From NCBI RefSeq assembly GCF_008360935.1, contig NZ_SRXO01000001.1:124001-188000 (forward strand): 64,000 nucleotides of DNA, read 5' to 3'. The position numbers were made by a program, and so were the translations under genes. Every line of letters begins with the position of its first letter. The first letter of the stretch is position 1. Source of the DNA: Siccirubricoccus phaeus (lineage in GTDB: Bacteria > Pseudomonadota > Alphaproteobacteria > Acetobacterales > Acetobacteraceae). Positions 15,550-24,037 of this stretch are shown in pieces. The notes beneath the pieces were generated by a model, which made no database searches, was not told where the DNA came from, and saw only the letters and a list, made by a program, of their open reading frames with translations.

Positions 15550-17943
15550 ATGCCGGATTACCGCGCCAAGGCGCGCCAGCGCCTGGCCCAGGAGGCCCCG
15601 GAGCTCGACCGCGTCCGTCGGCTGATCGAGGCGGGGCGGTGGTGGGAGGCGGATCCGGACCTCGCCCGCCGCGCCGCCTATGCCGGCGCCAAGGTGGCGA
15701 AGCTCGGCCTGCGCGGGGCGGAATCCTTCGCCGGCGAGTTCCTCGACGCCATCGGCGCCACCTTCCTGGCGACGGGCGCGGCGCGCCGCCGTGCCGTCGC
15801 CATGGTGGAGGTGAGCCTGCCCTTCGGTGCCCGCACCGGCACCGGCTTCCTGGTCGGCGCCGGGCTGTTCCTCACCAACGCCCATGTCATCGGCGACGCG
15901 GAGGAAGCGCTCGCCGCCCAGGCCGTCTTCGACCGGGAGGCGGATGAGCGCGGCCGGCCCCGCCCCACCACCATCTTCCGCCTGGCGCCGGAGCGCTTCG
16001 CCCTGTTCTCCCCGCCGGAGGCGCTGGACTACGCGCTGGTCGCCCTCGGCGAAAGGCTGAGCGGCAGCGCGACCGAGGCGGAACTGGGTTTCTGCATTCT
16101 CTCCAACCGGCCGGACAAGCATCTGCTCGGCATGCCGGTGAACGTCATCCAGCATCCGCGCGGCCTGCCGAAGCTGATCGCGATGCGGAAGAACCATCTG
16201 CTCGGCCGCACCGAGACCGCGCTGCTCTATGAGACCGACACGGATGAGGGCTCCTCCGGCGCGCCGGTCTTCAACGACACCTGGGAGGTGGTGGCCCTGC
16301 ACCATTGGGGCGAGCCGCATCTGGCAACCGCCGCAACGGAGGCGCCGCTGCCGGCGCAGGTGCCGGCGCAGATGAATGAGGGGGTGCGGATCAGCGCGAT
16401 CTACACCGATCTGCAGCGCCGCCTGGGCGAGCTGGCGGAAGCGCCAGGAGCGCTGCTGGCGGCGGTGCTGGCCCTCGATGCCGGCAGCGCCGGCGCGCCG
16501 GGGGAGAAGCTGCTCTCGCCGCCCCGCCAGGTGGCCGCGCCGGCGCCCGGCCGGTCACCGCCTGGCCAGGCCGGGTCCGGCCGGTCGCCCGGCCAGGGCG
16601 GGCCCGGCCTGCGCGGCGCCCAGGCGGGGCTGTCTCCGGGGCTATCCCCGGCGCCGTCGCCAGGCGCCCCGACGCCCATCCCCCGAAGCGGAGCCGCCCC
16701 GATGCCGCAGGATCCCGACGCGACCCTTCCGAGCCACCCCGCCGCGCCGGCCGCCGCAGCGGCGCCTGCTCCGGCGGCGTCGGGCCTTGCCACGGCCGCG
16801 CCCGCCCCGGACCTGGCCGGTGGCGGCGTGGCCGCCAGCCCGCCGACCGCACCGGGCGAAATCCGGTTCAGCATCCCGCTGGAGATCACTCTCCGCCTCG
16901 GCGCCGCGCTGCCGGCTGCCGCCGCCCCGGTGCTGCCGGCGGCCCCGGCCTTGCCGCTGGCCGCCCCGCCGGCGCTGAAGACGCTGCGGCGGGGCGCCGA
17001 GGCGGCGAAAATCGACCCCGATTACAGTAACCGCAAGGGCTACAGCCCCAAATTCATCCCGGGCTTCAGCCTGCCCCTGCCCGGCCTCTCCGCCAGCCTG
17101 GCCGCCGCCGTCGCGCCGCTCCGCCTCGGCGAGAAGCGGCCGGAGGAGGGCGAGCTGCGCTACACCCATTTCAGCATCAAGCTGCACCGCACCCGGCGCC
17201 TGGCGATCTTCACCGCCACCAATATCGACGGCCCGACCTATCTGGCGGTCAACCGCGATACCGGCCGCGTCGTCAACACTGAAGAGGGCGACACCTGGTT
17301 CAACGACCCGCGCGTCACCGCCAGCCAGGTGCTGGGCCAGGAATTCTACAAGGAATGGTCGCACCTGTTCGACCGCGGCCATCTCACCCGCCGCTCCGAT
17401 CCCACCTGGGGCGACAAGGCGGAGGCGGAGCGGGCCAATGCCGACACCTTCCACTTCACCAATTGCTCGCCGCAGCATTTCCGCTTCAACCAATCCGCCA
17501 CCTACTGGCAGGGGGCGGAGCGCTACGTGCTGGAGAACGGGGTGCTGGCGGAGGAGAGCGGCAAGCGCATCTCGGTCTTCCAGGGACCGGTCTTCGACGA
17601 CGCCCTCGACCTCTGGGCGGAGGACGTCCAGATCCCCTCCGCCTTCTTCAAGGTGGTGGTCTGGCCGGCCGCCCAGGGGCTGAAGGCGGTGGCGCTGGTG
17701 GTGGACCAGAAGCCGCTGCTGGGCGAGACCCGCCGCTTCCTCGGCACGCCGCAGGATCTGCCGCAGGTGGATGTGCAGCATTGGCGGGTGGCGGTGACGG
17801 CGATCGAGCGCAGCACCGGCCTCGATTTCGGGGACGAGATCCGCGCCGCCGACACCTTCAAGGCGAAGGCCCAGCCGGAGGTCGGCGCCGAGGCCGCCCG
17901 CCGCCTGCTGGTGCGGCGGATGGAGGATCTGCTCGCCGAATAG
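15550..17943 (+). CDS. Trypsin-like serine protease fused to a DNA/RNA non-specific endonuclease (NUC1)
   Basis: A 797-residue multidomain protein. Residues 1-80: an Arg/Ala-rich helical segment without signal peptide, of unknown type. Residues about 82-280: trypsin-like (S1/S46-like) protease with the triad H112 (TNAHVIG), D160 (ALDYALVAL) and S236 (EGSSGAPVF). Residues about 300-435: Pro/Ala/Gly-rich linker, then a strand-like segment EIRFSIPLEITLRLG at 437-451. Residues about 485-797: a beta-beta-alpha metal nuclease with DRGH at 608-611 (general base H611), FTNCSPQ, metal ligand N647 (FRFNQS) and E657. All catalytic residues are present. AAGGAGG precedes the ATG. It is a single gene bounded by hairpins. 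Cytosolic location plus a toxic nuclease suggests a proteolytically controlled effector, perhaps in cell suicide or defence; this is inference, and a housekeeping or secreted role cannot be excluded. Confidence 0.9.
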   Translation: MPDYRAKARQRLAQEAPELDRVRRLIEAGRWWEADPDLARRAAYAGAKVAKLGLRGAESFAGEFLDAIGATFLATGAARRRAVAMVEVSLPFGARTGTGFLVGAGLFLTNAHVIGDAEEALAAQAVFDREADERGRPRPTTIFRLAPERFALFSPPEALDYALVALGERLSGSATEAELGFCILSNRPDKHLLGMPVNVIQHPRGLPKLIAMRKNHLLGRTETALLYETDTDEGSSGAPVFNDTWEVVALHHWGEPHLATAATEAPLPAQVPAQMNEGVRISAIYTDLQRRLGELAEAPGALLAAVLALDAGSAGAPGEKLLSPPRQVAAPAPGRSPPGQAGSGRSPGQGGPGLRGAQAGLSPGLSPAPSPGAPTPIPRSGAAPMPQDPDATLPSHPAAPAAAAAPAPAASGLATAAPAPDLAGGGVAASPPTAPGEIRFSIPLEITLRLGAALPAAAAPVLPAAPALPLAAPPALKTLRRGAEAAKIDPDYSNRKGYSPKFIPGFSLPLPGLSASLAAAVAPLRLGEKRPEEGELRYTHFSIKLHRTRRLAIFTATNIDGPTYLAVNRDTGRVVNTEEGDTWFNDPRVTASQVLGQEFYKEWSHLFDRGHLTRRSDPTWGDKAEAERANADTFHFTNCSPQHFRFNQSATYWQGAERYVLENGVLAEESGKRISVFQGPVFDDALDLWAEDVQIPSAFFKVVVWPAAQGLKAVALVVDQKPLLGETRRFLGTPQDLPQVDVQHWRVAVTAIERSTGLDFGDEIRAADTFKAKAQPEVGAEAARRLLVRRMEDLLAE

Positions 17944-18031
17944 AGCATGACCGCCGGAGGCGTGAATCATGCTCTCAAATCAATGGGCTGGAGCATGACG
18001 CGTGAGCGAAGGCGAACGCTTCATGCTCCAG
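17942..18031. repeat. Two consecutive hairpins after the protease-nuclease gene
   Basis: Hairpin 1: 9-bp arms AGAGCATGA/TCATGCTCT (17942-17950, 17967-17975), overlapping the TAG stop. Hairpin 2: 11-bp arms CTGGAGCATGA/TCATGCTCCAG (17988-17998, 18021-18031). The arms of the two are related. They could end transcription of the upstream gene; they also resemble small dispersed alphaproteobacterial palindromes. Confidence 0.75.
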
Positions 18032-18094
18032 TCGGGCTTTGACAGGGGCCCGCAACCATGGCGCCATGCCGGCAACGGCATTGGGGCAGGCGGC

Positions 18095-18925
18095 ATGGTG
18101 GACAGGCGGATCAATTGGCCGAATGGCGCGCGCTGCGCCGTCATGCTGACATTCGATTTCGATGCCGAGACGCTCTGGACCTCGCGCGATCCGGCCAATG
18201 CCCGTCGCCCCGGCGTGCTCAGCCAGGGCCGCTACGGCGCCAAGGTGGGCGTGCCGAAGATTCTGGAAACGCTGGAGGAAGCCGGCCTCAAGGCCACCTT
18301 CTTCATCCCCGGCTGGACCGCCGAGAACCACCCGGCGCCCTGCGAGGCGATCCTCAAGGCCGGGCATGAGATCGGTCACCACTCCTACTCGCATCGCTGG
18401 GTCTCGGACAGCCCGGAGCATGAGATCGAGGAGATGGAGAAGGGGCTGGCGGCGCTGCAGCGCTGCCTCGGCGTGAAGCCGAGGGGCTACCGGTCGCCCG
18501 CCGGCGAGGTCAGCGAGAACCTCTTCCGCCTGCTGACGCAGCACGGCTTCCTCTACGACAGCTCCCTGCTGGACGACGTCAACCCCTATCGCCACACCCT
18601 GGCGAACGGCGCGCGCGGCCCTATCGAGCTGCCCTGGCACTGGAGCCTGGACGACGCGCCCTACGCCCTTTTCTCCGTCGCCAGCCCGCGGCCGATCTTC
18701 CCCAATTCCCACCTGCTGGAGGTCTGGCAGGAGGAGTTCCGCGAGATCTATCGCTGGGGCGGGCTGTTCGACATCGTCTTCCACCCGCAGGTCTCCGGCC
18801 GGCCCAGCCGCATCGCCCTGCTGCGCCAATTGATCGCCTGGATCCGGACCTTCCCTGGCGTATGGTTCGCCACCGGGGCGGAGGTGGCCGAGGCCTGGTC
18901 CGCAGCGCATGAGGTGACGGCATGA
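18095..18925 (+). CDS. Polysaccharide deacetylase (NodB-domain) family protein
   Basis: A CE4/NodB-fold metal-dependent deacetylase-like hydrolase of 276 residues from the ATG at 18095 (MVDRRINWPN). A GTG at 18002 would add 31 residues but lies within the upstream hairpins, so I do not prefer it. Metal and catalytic features: DFDAE (aspartate pair) and HEIGHHSYSH (HxxxH). FRSPxG-like GYRSPAGEVSENLF and the C-terminal IVFHPQVSGRPSR histidine follow. No signal peptide, so it acts in the cytoplasm. This cytosolic subgroup often acts on small amides (PuuE-like) rather than polymers. It overlaps the amidase by 4 bp and heads a four-gene catabolic operon. Confidence 0.85.
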   Translation: MVDRRINWPNGARCAVMLTFDFDAETLWTSRDPANARRPGVLSQGRYGAKVGVPKILETLEEAGLKATFFIPGWTAENHPAPCEAILKAGHEIGHHSYSHRWVSDSPEHEIEEMEKGLAALQRCLGVKPRGYRSPAGEVSENLFRLLTQHGFLYDSSLLDDVNPYRHTLANGARGPIELPWHWSLDDAPYALFSVASPRPIFPNSHLLEVWQEEFREIYRWGGLFDIVFHPQVSGRPSRIALLRQLIAWIRTFPGVWFATGAEVAEAWSAAHEVTA

Positions 18926-20316
18926 GCGGCAGCTACGATCCCGCGGGCTTCCGCCCGCTGACCTTCCACGATGCGGTCCCCGGCTTCCGCGAGGGCACGG
19001 ACACGCCGCGCGCCTATCTGGAACGCTGCCTTGGCGTCATCGAGGCACGCGAGCCCGTGGTCCGCGCCTGGGTGACGCTGAACATCGAGGGCGCGCGGCA
19101 GGCCGCCGACGCCGCCACCGCCCGTTACAAGGCCGGCCAGCCGCTCTCGCCCATCGACGGCATGCCGATCGGCATCAAGGATCTGATCCTGACGCGCGAC
19201 ATGCCGACGGAGATGGGCAGCCCGCTCTACAAGGGCTTCAACCCGAAGCAGGACAGCGCCGCCGTGCAAGCGCTGCGCGCGGCCGGCGCGATCATCCTGG
19301 GCAAGACGGTGACGACCGAATTCGGCATGTCCCACCCCGGCCCGACCACCAACCCCTTCAACCCGGCGCATACGCCGGGCGGCTCCTCCTCCGGCTCCGC
19401 CGCCGTCATCGGCGCGGGCATGGTGCCGGCGGCGATCGGCACCCAGGTGGTGGGCTCCGTCATCCGCCCGGCCGGCTTCTGCGCCAACCACGCCATCAAG
19501 CCGACCTATGGCGCGCTGAACCGCGGCGAGCGCCAGGGGTTCTCCCAGAGCCATTTCGGCGTCCATGCCGGCAGCCAGCGCGACATGTGGCAGGTGGCCT
19601 GGGAGATCGCCCAGCGCGCCGGCGGCGATCCCGGCCATCCCGGCCTCTATGGCGAGCCGGAGCCGCGGCCGGCGGTCAAGCCGCGGCGCCTGGTGGTGAT
19701 GGAATCCGAAGGTTGGCCGCTGCTCGACGGCGCCACCCTTGACGGCTTCGAGGCGCTGCTGGGCCGGCTGCGCGATGCGGGAATAGACATCCTCCGCCGC
19801 AGCGACAGCCCGCTGATCGAGGCTTTCGAGGAGGGCATCGGCGACTCGCTGGAAATCTGCCGCGATGTCTGCGGCTTCGAACAGCGCTGGTCGCTGGAGA
19901 ACATGGCGGCGCTGCACCGCGAGGGGCTGAGCGACAGCATCTATTCCCGCCTGGTCCTGGCCCGCGAGATGACGCTGGACGATTACCGCGCCGTGCTGCT
20001 GCGGCGGGAGGTAGCGCGGCGCAGCTTCGCCGCCATCGGCGGGCTGGCGGATGCGGTCATCAGCCTGTCCTCGGTCGGCCCCGCGCCGCGCGCCGACAAC
20101 CAGGCGAAGGATAGCGGCATCACCCACACCACCGGCCTGCCGGCCTTCAACGCGCCCAGCTCGGTGCTCGGCGCGCCGGCCATCACCGTGCCGCTGATGG
20201 CGGTGGGCGGGCTGCCGGTGGGCGTGCAGGTGATGGGGCAGCAACACATGGACGCGCCCCTGCTCGCCATCGCCGCCTGGCTGGCGGAGAACATCCCCCC
20301 GGTGGTGGTGGCGTGA
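18922..20316 (+). CDS. Amidase-signature family hydrolase
   Basis: A 464-residue Ser-cisSer-Lys amidase. K86 in PIGIKDLIL, GGSSSGS at 153-159 and nucleophile S179 in GTQVVGSVIRPA are visible. The usual GTDTGGS context of the nucleophile is altered to GTQVVGS, which may mark a distinct substrate group. It hydrolyses an unknown linear amide. ATGA overlap with the deacetylase and GTGA overlap with the LLM enzyme show translational coupling. The combination deacetylase plus amidase plus flavin monooxygenase suggests breakdown of a nitrogen-containing small molecule. Confidence 0.9.
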   Translation: MSGSYDPAGFRPLTFHDAVPGFREGTDTPRAYLERCLGVIEAREPVVRAWVTLNIEGARQAADAATARYKAGQPLSPIDGMPIGIKDLILTRDMPTEMGSPLYKGFNPKQDSAAVQALRAAGAIILGKTVTTEFGMSHPGPTTNPFNPAHTPGGSSSGSAAVIGAGMVPAAIGTQVVGSVIRPAGFCANHAIKPTYGALNRGERQGFSQSHFGVHAGSQRDMWQVAWEIAQRAGGDPGHPGLYGEPEPRPAVKPRRLVVMESEGWPLLDGATLDGFEALLGRLRDAGIDILRRSDSPLIEAFEEGIGDSLEICRDVCGFEQRWSLENMAALHREGLSDSIYSRLVLAREMTLDDYRAVLLRREVARRSFAAIGGLADAVISLSSVGPAPRADNQAKDSGITHTTGLPAFNAPSSVLGAPAITVPLMAVGGLPVGVQVMGQQHMDAPLLAIAAWLAENIPPVVVA

Positions 20317-21434
20317 GCCGGCTGCTGGGCGGCGGCAATCGCCTCAAGCTCGGCATCTTCGGCACCAATGGCAAGGGCGGCGCCCAGACGCTGGTGCCGG
20401 AAGCCTATCGCCCCAACTGGCCGGCGGCGGTGGCGACGGCGCAGATGGCGGATGCCGCCGGCTTCGAGGCCATCGTCGCCTATGCCCGCTGGAAGGGTTA
20501 CGGGAACCTGCCGCCGGACCATCCGAGCGGCGTGGTGCTGGACCCCTTCACCTTCGCCGCCGGCATCGCCCAGGCCACCCGCCACGCCGCCATCTTCGCC
20601 ACCTCCCATGCGCCGACCATCCATCCCATCGTCGCGGCGAAGATGGGGGCGACCATCGACATCATCTCCGGCGGCCGCTTCGGGCTGAACGTCGTCGGCG
20701 GCTGGAACCGGCCGGAGCTGGAGATGTTCGGCGCCCCCCTGCGCGAGCATGACGAGCGCTACGACCATCTGGAGGAATGGCTGACCCTGGTGGAGCGGCT
20801 GTGGCGGGAGGAAGCCGAGTTCGACTTCGCCGGCCGCTTCTTCCAGGTGATCCGCGGCGCCTCCATGCCGAAGCCGCTGCAGCGGCCGCGCCCACCCATC
20901 ATGAATGCCGGCGGCTCCGGCCGTGGCATGCGCTTCGCCGCGCAGCACGCCGATATGTGCTTCATCATCCTGAAGTCGGACCGCCCGGAGGAGAGCGCGC
21001 CGCAGATCGCCGAATACAAGCGCCTGGCGCGGGAGGAATACGGGCGGGAGGTGCAGGTCTGGACCTACGCCCCCGTGGTGCAGCGGGCGACGCGCGCCGA
21101 GGCCGAGGCCTATCTCCACCGCTACGCGGTGGAGTTCGAGGACACCGCCTGCCTCGACCAATGGACGGCGGGCCTGGCGGCCGAGACGCGCATCCTCGAC
21201 CCCGAAAAGGCCAGGGAATTCCGCATGCGCTTCGCCGCCGGCGCCGGCGGCTCCATCCTGCTCGGCACGGCGGCGGAGATCGCAGCGCAGCTTCAGGGCT
21301 ATGCCGAGGCGGGGCTGGACGGCGCGCTGCTGACCTGGGTGGATTTCGCGGACGGGCTGCGCCGTTTCACGGCGGAGGTGATGCCGCTGCTGGAAGCGCG
21401 CGGGCTGCGGCAGGCGTTCAAGGGGGGTTCATGA
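20313..21434 (+). CDS. LLM-class flavin-dependent monooxygenase (RutA/SfnG-like)
   Basis: A 373-residue luciferase-like (beta/alpha)8 monooxygenase that uses reduced flavin and oxygen. It carries RLKLGIFGTNGKGGAQ, ATSHAPTIHPIVAAKMGATI, SGGRFGLNVVGGWNRPELEM and PIMNAGGSGRGMRFAAQHAD, which match the RutA/dimethyl-sulfone monooxygenase branch. RutA opens the uracil ring, but the companion rut genes are absent, so the substrate is open. A flavin reductase partner is not in the operon. GTGA overlap with the amidase and ATGA overlap with the SDR. Confidence 0.9.
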   Translation: MSRLLGGGNRLKLGIFGTNGKGGAQTLVPEAYRPNWPAAVATAQMADAAGFEAIVAYARWKGYGNLPPDHPSGVVLDPFTFAAGIAQATRHAAIFATSHAPTIHPIVAAKMGATIDIISGGRFGLNVVGGWNRPELEMFGAPLREHDERYDHLEEWLTLVERLWREEAEFDFAGRFFQVIRGASMPKPLQRPRPPIMNAGGSGRGMRFAAQHADMCFIILKSDRPEESAPQIAEYKRLAREEYGREVQVWTYAPVVQRATRAEAEAYLHRYAVEFEDTACLDQWTAGLAAETRILDPEKAREFRMRFAAGAGGSILLGTAAEIAAQLQGYAEAGLDGALLTWVDFADGLRRFTAEVMPLLEARGLRQAFKGGS

Positions 21435-22213
21435 TGGCGGGACGGGTGGCGATTCTCTCCGGCGCGGCCGGGGAGCTGGGACGGGCGCTGGTGGCGGAGC
21501 TGCTGCGCCAGAATTATTCGGTGCTGGCGACCGACACCAACGAGAAGGCGCTGGAGGCGCTGGAAACGGCGCATCCGGAGGCCGGCGCGCGGCTGGTGGT
21601 GCGGGTGACGGACGCCACCGACCAGGCGCAGGTGGAAGCGGCGGTGGCGGAGGCGCTCTCGCGCTTCGGCCGTATCGACGCCCTGGCCAATGTCGCCGGC
21701 GGCGCCGGCCCGGTGCGGGCACGACACGCGGACGAGATCGACCTGGAAGCCTGGACGCATGTCATCGACCTGAACCTGAAGAGCGCCTTCCTCTTCTCCC
21801 GCTCCGTGCTGCCGGCGATGCGGCGGCAGAAGCATGGGCGGATCGTGAACTTCTCCTCCAGCTCGGCGCGCGGCACCAAGGGGCCGCTGACCACGGTGAC
21901 GGGGCGGCTGCCCTACGCCACCTCCAAGGCGGCGCTGATCGGCATGACGGCGCAGATGGCCAAGGACCTGGCGGAGGAGGGGATCACGGTGAATGCGGTG
22001 ATGCCGGGCCTCATCCTCGGCGCCCAGGGCACCCGCATCCGCACGCGGTTCGAGGCGATGACCGAGCCGGAACAGCAGCGCATGATCGGCGGCATCCCGA
22101 TGGGCCGCGCCGGCGTGCCGGAGGAGGTGGCGGCGGTGGTGGCGTTCCTGTTCTCGGAAGCAGCCAGCTATGTGTCGGGGGTGGCGTTGCCGATCGATGG
22201 GGCGGCGGCTTGA
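21431..22213 (+). CDS. Short-chain dehydrogenase/reductase
   Basis: A 260-residue NAD(P)-dependent oxidoreductase. ATG at 21431 overlaps the upstream stop; the longer open frame upstream overlaps the LLM gene and is rejected. Rossmann glycine motif SGAAGELGRALV at the N-terminus, NVAGGAG (NNAG-equivalent), FSSSSARG catalytic serine, YATSK (catalytic Tyr and Lys) and the C-terminal YVSGVALPIDGAA typical of FabG-like SDRs. The D in VLATDTNEK after strand 2 suggests NAD preference. Last gene of the operon; a full family I repeat follows. Confidence 0.92.
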   Translation: MMAGRVAILSGAAGELGRALVAELLRQNYSVLATDTNEKALEALETAHPEAGARLVVRVTDATDQAQVEAAVAEALSRFGRIDALANVAGGAGPVRARHADEIDLEAWTHVIDLNLKSAFLFSRSVLPAMRRQKHGRIVNFSSSSARGTKGPLTTVTGRLPYATSKAALIGMTAQMAKDLAEEGITVNAVMPGLILGAQGTRIRTRFEAMTEPEQQRMIGGIPMGRAGVPEEVAAVVAFLFSEAASYVSGVALPIDGAAA

Positions 22214-22372
22214 GAGGGGCTCTGCCCCTCTCAAACTCTCCCCGCCAAAGGCCGAAGGGCCTTTGGAAACCATAAGTCTTAGACGCGACGGTCGAGCCGC
22301 AAAACTCAAGGGTTCCAAGGGCCTTTCGGCCCTTGGCAGGGGGAGTTTGAGGAGGACAGCGTCCCCCTCAAT
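22214..22372. repeat. Dispersed palindromic repeat, family I, full-length copy between convergent genes
   Basis: Fills the whole gap between the SDR stop and the stop of the convergent MocA fusion. Left half: GAGAGGGGC/GCCCCTCTC hairpin, then CCAAAGGCCGAAGGGCCTTTGG-type hairpin. Centre GACGCGACGGTCGAGCCGC. Right half is an inverted, diverged version ending GGACAGCGTCCCC. The whole unit is an imperfect inverted repeat of about 155 bp. Confidence 0.85.
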
Positions 22373-24037
22373 TCACCTGACGGCGCCTGCGAACCCCGGC
22401 GCCTTCTTCAGCGCATCCGTCGTGTCGAAGTCCCGCAGCACGGCGTCATCGGCCATCTCCACCTCCGCCACCCGGTCGGCATGCTTGCCCACCAGGTGTC
22501 TGGCGCCGACATCGCCGGTGATCGTCATCATCTCCGGCAGGAATTCCCGTGCCCAGAGCATCGGGTTGCCCTGCTTGCCGCGGAAGGTCGGCATGACGAT
22601 GGCGCGGCCTTCCTCCGGGTCGAAGGCGGCCAGCAGCCGGTCGACCATCGGCCCCGCCACCAGCGGCATGTCGCCGAGGCAGATCACCACCCCCTCCGCC
22701 TCCTTCGGCAGCGCCGCCAGCCCGGCCTTCAGGCTGGCGGAGAGCCCCTCCGCATAGTCATCCGCATGGGCGAAGATCACGCCGCGCCCGGTGAGCGCCT
22801 CCTCCACCCGCTCGCGCTCATAGCCGGTGACGACCACCACCGGCCGGGCGCGGGAGGCCAGCACGTTGTCCACCACCCGCGTCACCATCGGCACCCCGGT
22901 ATCGTCCGTGACCAGCAGCTTGTTCAGCGGCGCCATGCGCCGGCTGCGCCCGGCCGCCAGCACCAGCGCCGCCACCTGCCGCCCGCGCCGTGGCGCGACG
23001 GCCGGTGCGGGCGCATTCGCCGCCTCGGCCCGGGGCAGGGGGCGCAGCTCGATCTCCTTCAGCAGCCCGCCGACGCCCATCCCCATCACATCCTGCGGCG
23101 TCACCGCCAGCCCGGCGAAGAGGCGCTGCAGCACCCAGTCGATGCCGTTCATCTTCGGCGATTTGGCGCAGCCCGGCAGCACCAGCGCCGGGATGTCCTC
23201 GATATGGCCGAGGCAGATCAGGTTCCCCGGATCCACCGGCATGCCGAAATGGTCGATCGCCCCGCCCGCCCGCACGATGGCGGCCGGCCCGACATCCCGC
23301 CGGTCCACCACGGCGGAGGCGCCGGCGACCAGCAGCACCTGCGCCCCCTGGCGGCGCAGCCGGGCCAGCGCATCGGCGATGGCGGGCGTCTCGTGCCGCA
23401 CCCGCTCGGCGGGCAGCAGCGTGCCGCAGAGGGATTCCACGCGGCCGCGCGTCACCTCCACCGCGCCTTCCATGACGCTTTCCTTCACACCCGGCAGCTC
23501 GGTCAGCACCAGCCCGACCTTCAGCGGGCGGAAGGGGCGCACGGCGAGCACCGGCCCGCCGAGCTGCGCCGCCTGGCGCGCCTGGCCCTCCGCCACCTGC
23601 AGCACGGCACCGGGCACGGCGAAGGGGATGACCTTGATGGTCGCCACCATCTCCTTCGCCGTCACCGGCACGTAATTCGGCAGGGTGGCGATGGTCAGGC
23701 TTTCGTCCAGCGCGTTGATCCGGTCGATGGCCGCCGGGTTCACCACCAGCAGCCCGGCGGCATCCGCCAGCAGATTCACCCGCCCGGTCGAGGCGCGGCT
23801 GCGCGCCAGCAGCGGGCCCATCAGCGCATTGGCGAGGCGGTCGGCCGCCTCGTCCTCCGGCACGTCGCCCGGCTCCAGCCGCGCGGCGATGACGCTGCCA
23901 TGGCCGCCGGCCTGCAGCGCCGCCACCGCGGCCTCGTCCAGCACCGTGCCCTTCTTCAGCACGCGGCCGGTGAGGCGCACGGTATGCGCCAGCACGGCGC
24001 CGCGCGCCTCCGCCAGCGGGGTGGGGCCGAAGATCAT
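22373..24037 (-). CDS. Molybdopterin-binding / molybdenum cofactor cytidylyltransferase (MocA) fusion
   Basis: A 554-residue two-domain protein. Residues about 1-335 form a molybdopterin-binding domain (VLLVAGASAVVDRRDVGPAA, GLVLTELPGVKESVMEGA, LPGCAKSPKMNGIDWVLQRL). Residues about 345-545 form a MobA/MocA-type nucleotidyltransferase with LAAGRSRRMAPLNKLL and CLGDMPLV. MocA converts Mo-cofactor to the cytosine dinucleotide form used by xanthine dehydrogenase and CO dehydrogenase family enzymes. Last gene of the coxGDE-xdhC operon, overlapping XdhC by 4 bp, which fits a role in cofactor supply and insertion. Confidence 0.9.
   Translation of the reverse strand: MIFGPTPLAEARGAVLAHTVRLTGRVLKKGTVLDEAAVAALQAGGHGSVIAARLEPGDVPEDEAADRLANALMGPLLARSRASTGRVNLLADAAGLLVVNPAAIDRINALDESLTIATLPNYVPVTAKEMVATIKVIPFAVPGAVLQVAEGQARQAAQLGGPVLAVRPFRPLKVGLVLTELPGVKESVMEGAVEVTRGRVESLCGTLLPAERVRHETPAIADALARLRRQGAQVLLVAGASAVVDRRDVGPAAIVRAGGAIDHFGMPVDPGNLICLGHIEDIPALVLPGCAKSPKMNGIDWVLQRLFAGLAVTPQDVMGMGVGGLLKEIELRPLPRAEAANAPAPAVAPRRGRQVAALVLAAGRSRRMAPLNKLLVTDDTGVPMVTRVVDNVLASRARPVVVVTGYERERVEEALTGRGVIFAHADDYAEGLSASLKAGLAALPKEAEGVVICLGDMPLVAGPMVDRLLAAFDPEEGRAIVMPTFRGKQGNPMLWAREFLPEMMTITGDVGARHLVGKHADRVAEVEMADDAVLRDFDTTDALKKAPGFAGAVR

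Noticed and set aside
16642-17970. Long open frame antisense to the protease-nuclease
   Set aside because: Composition is typical of a GC-rich antisense shadow; no family motif, whereas the plus strand has two complete active sites.
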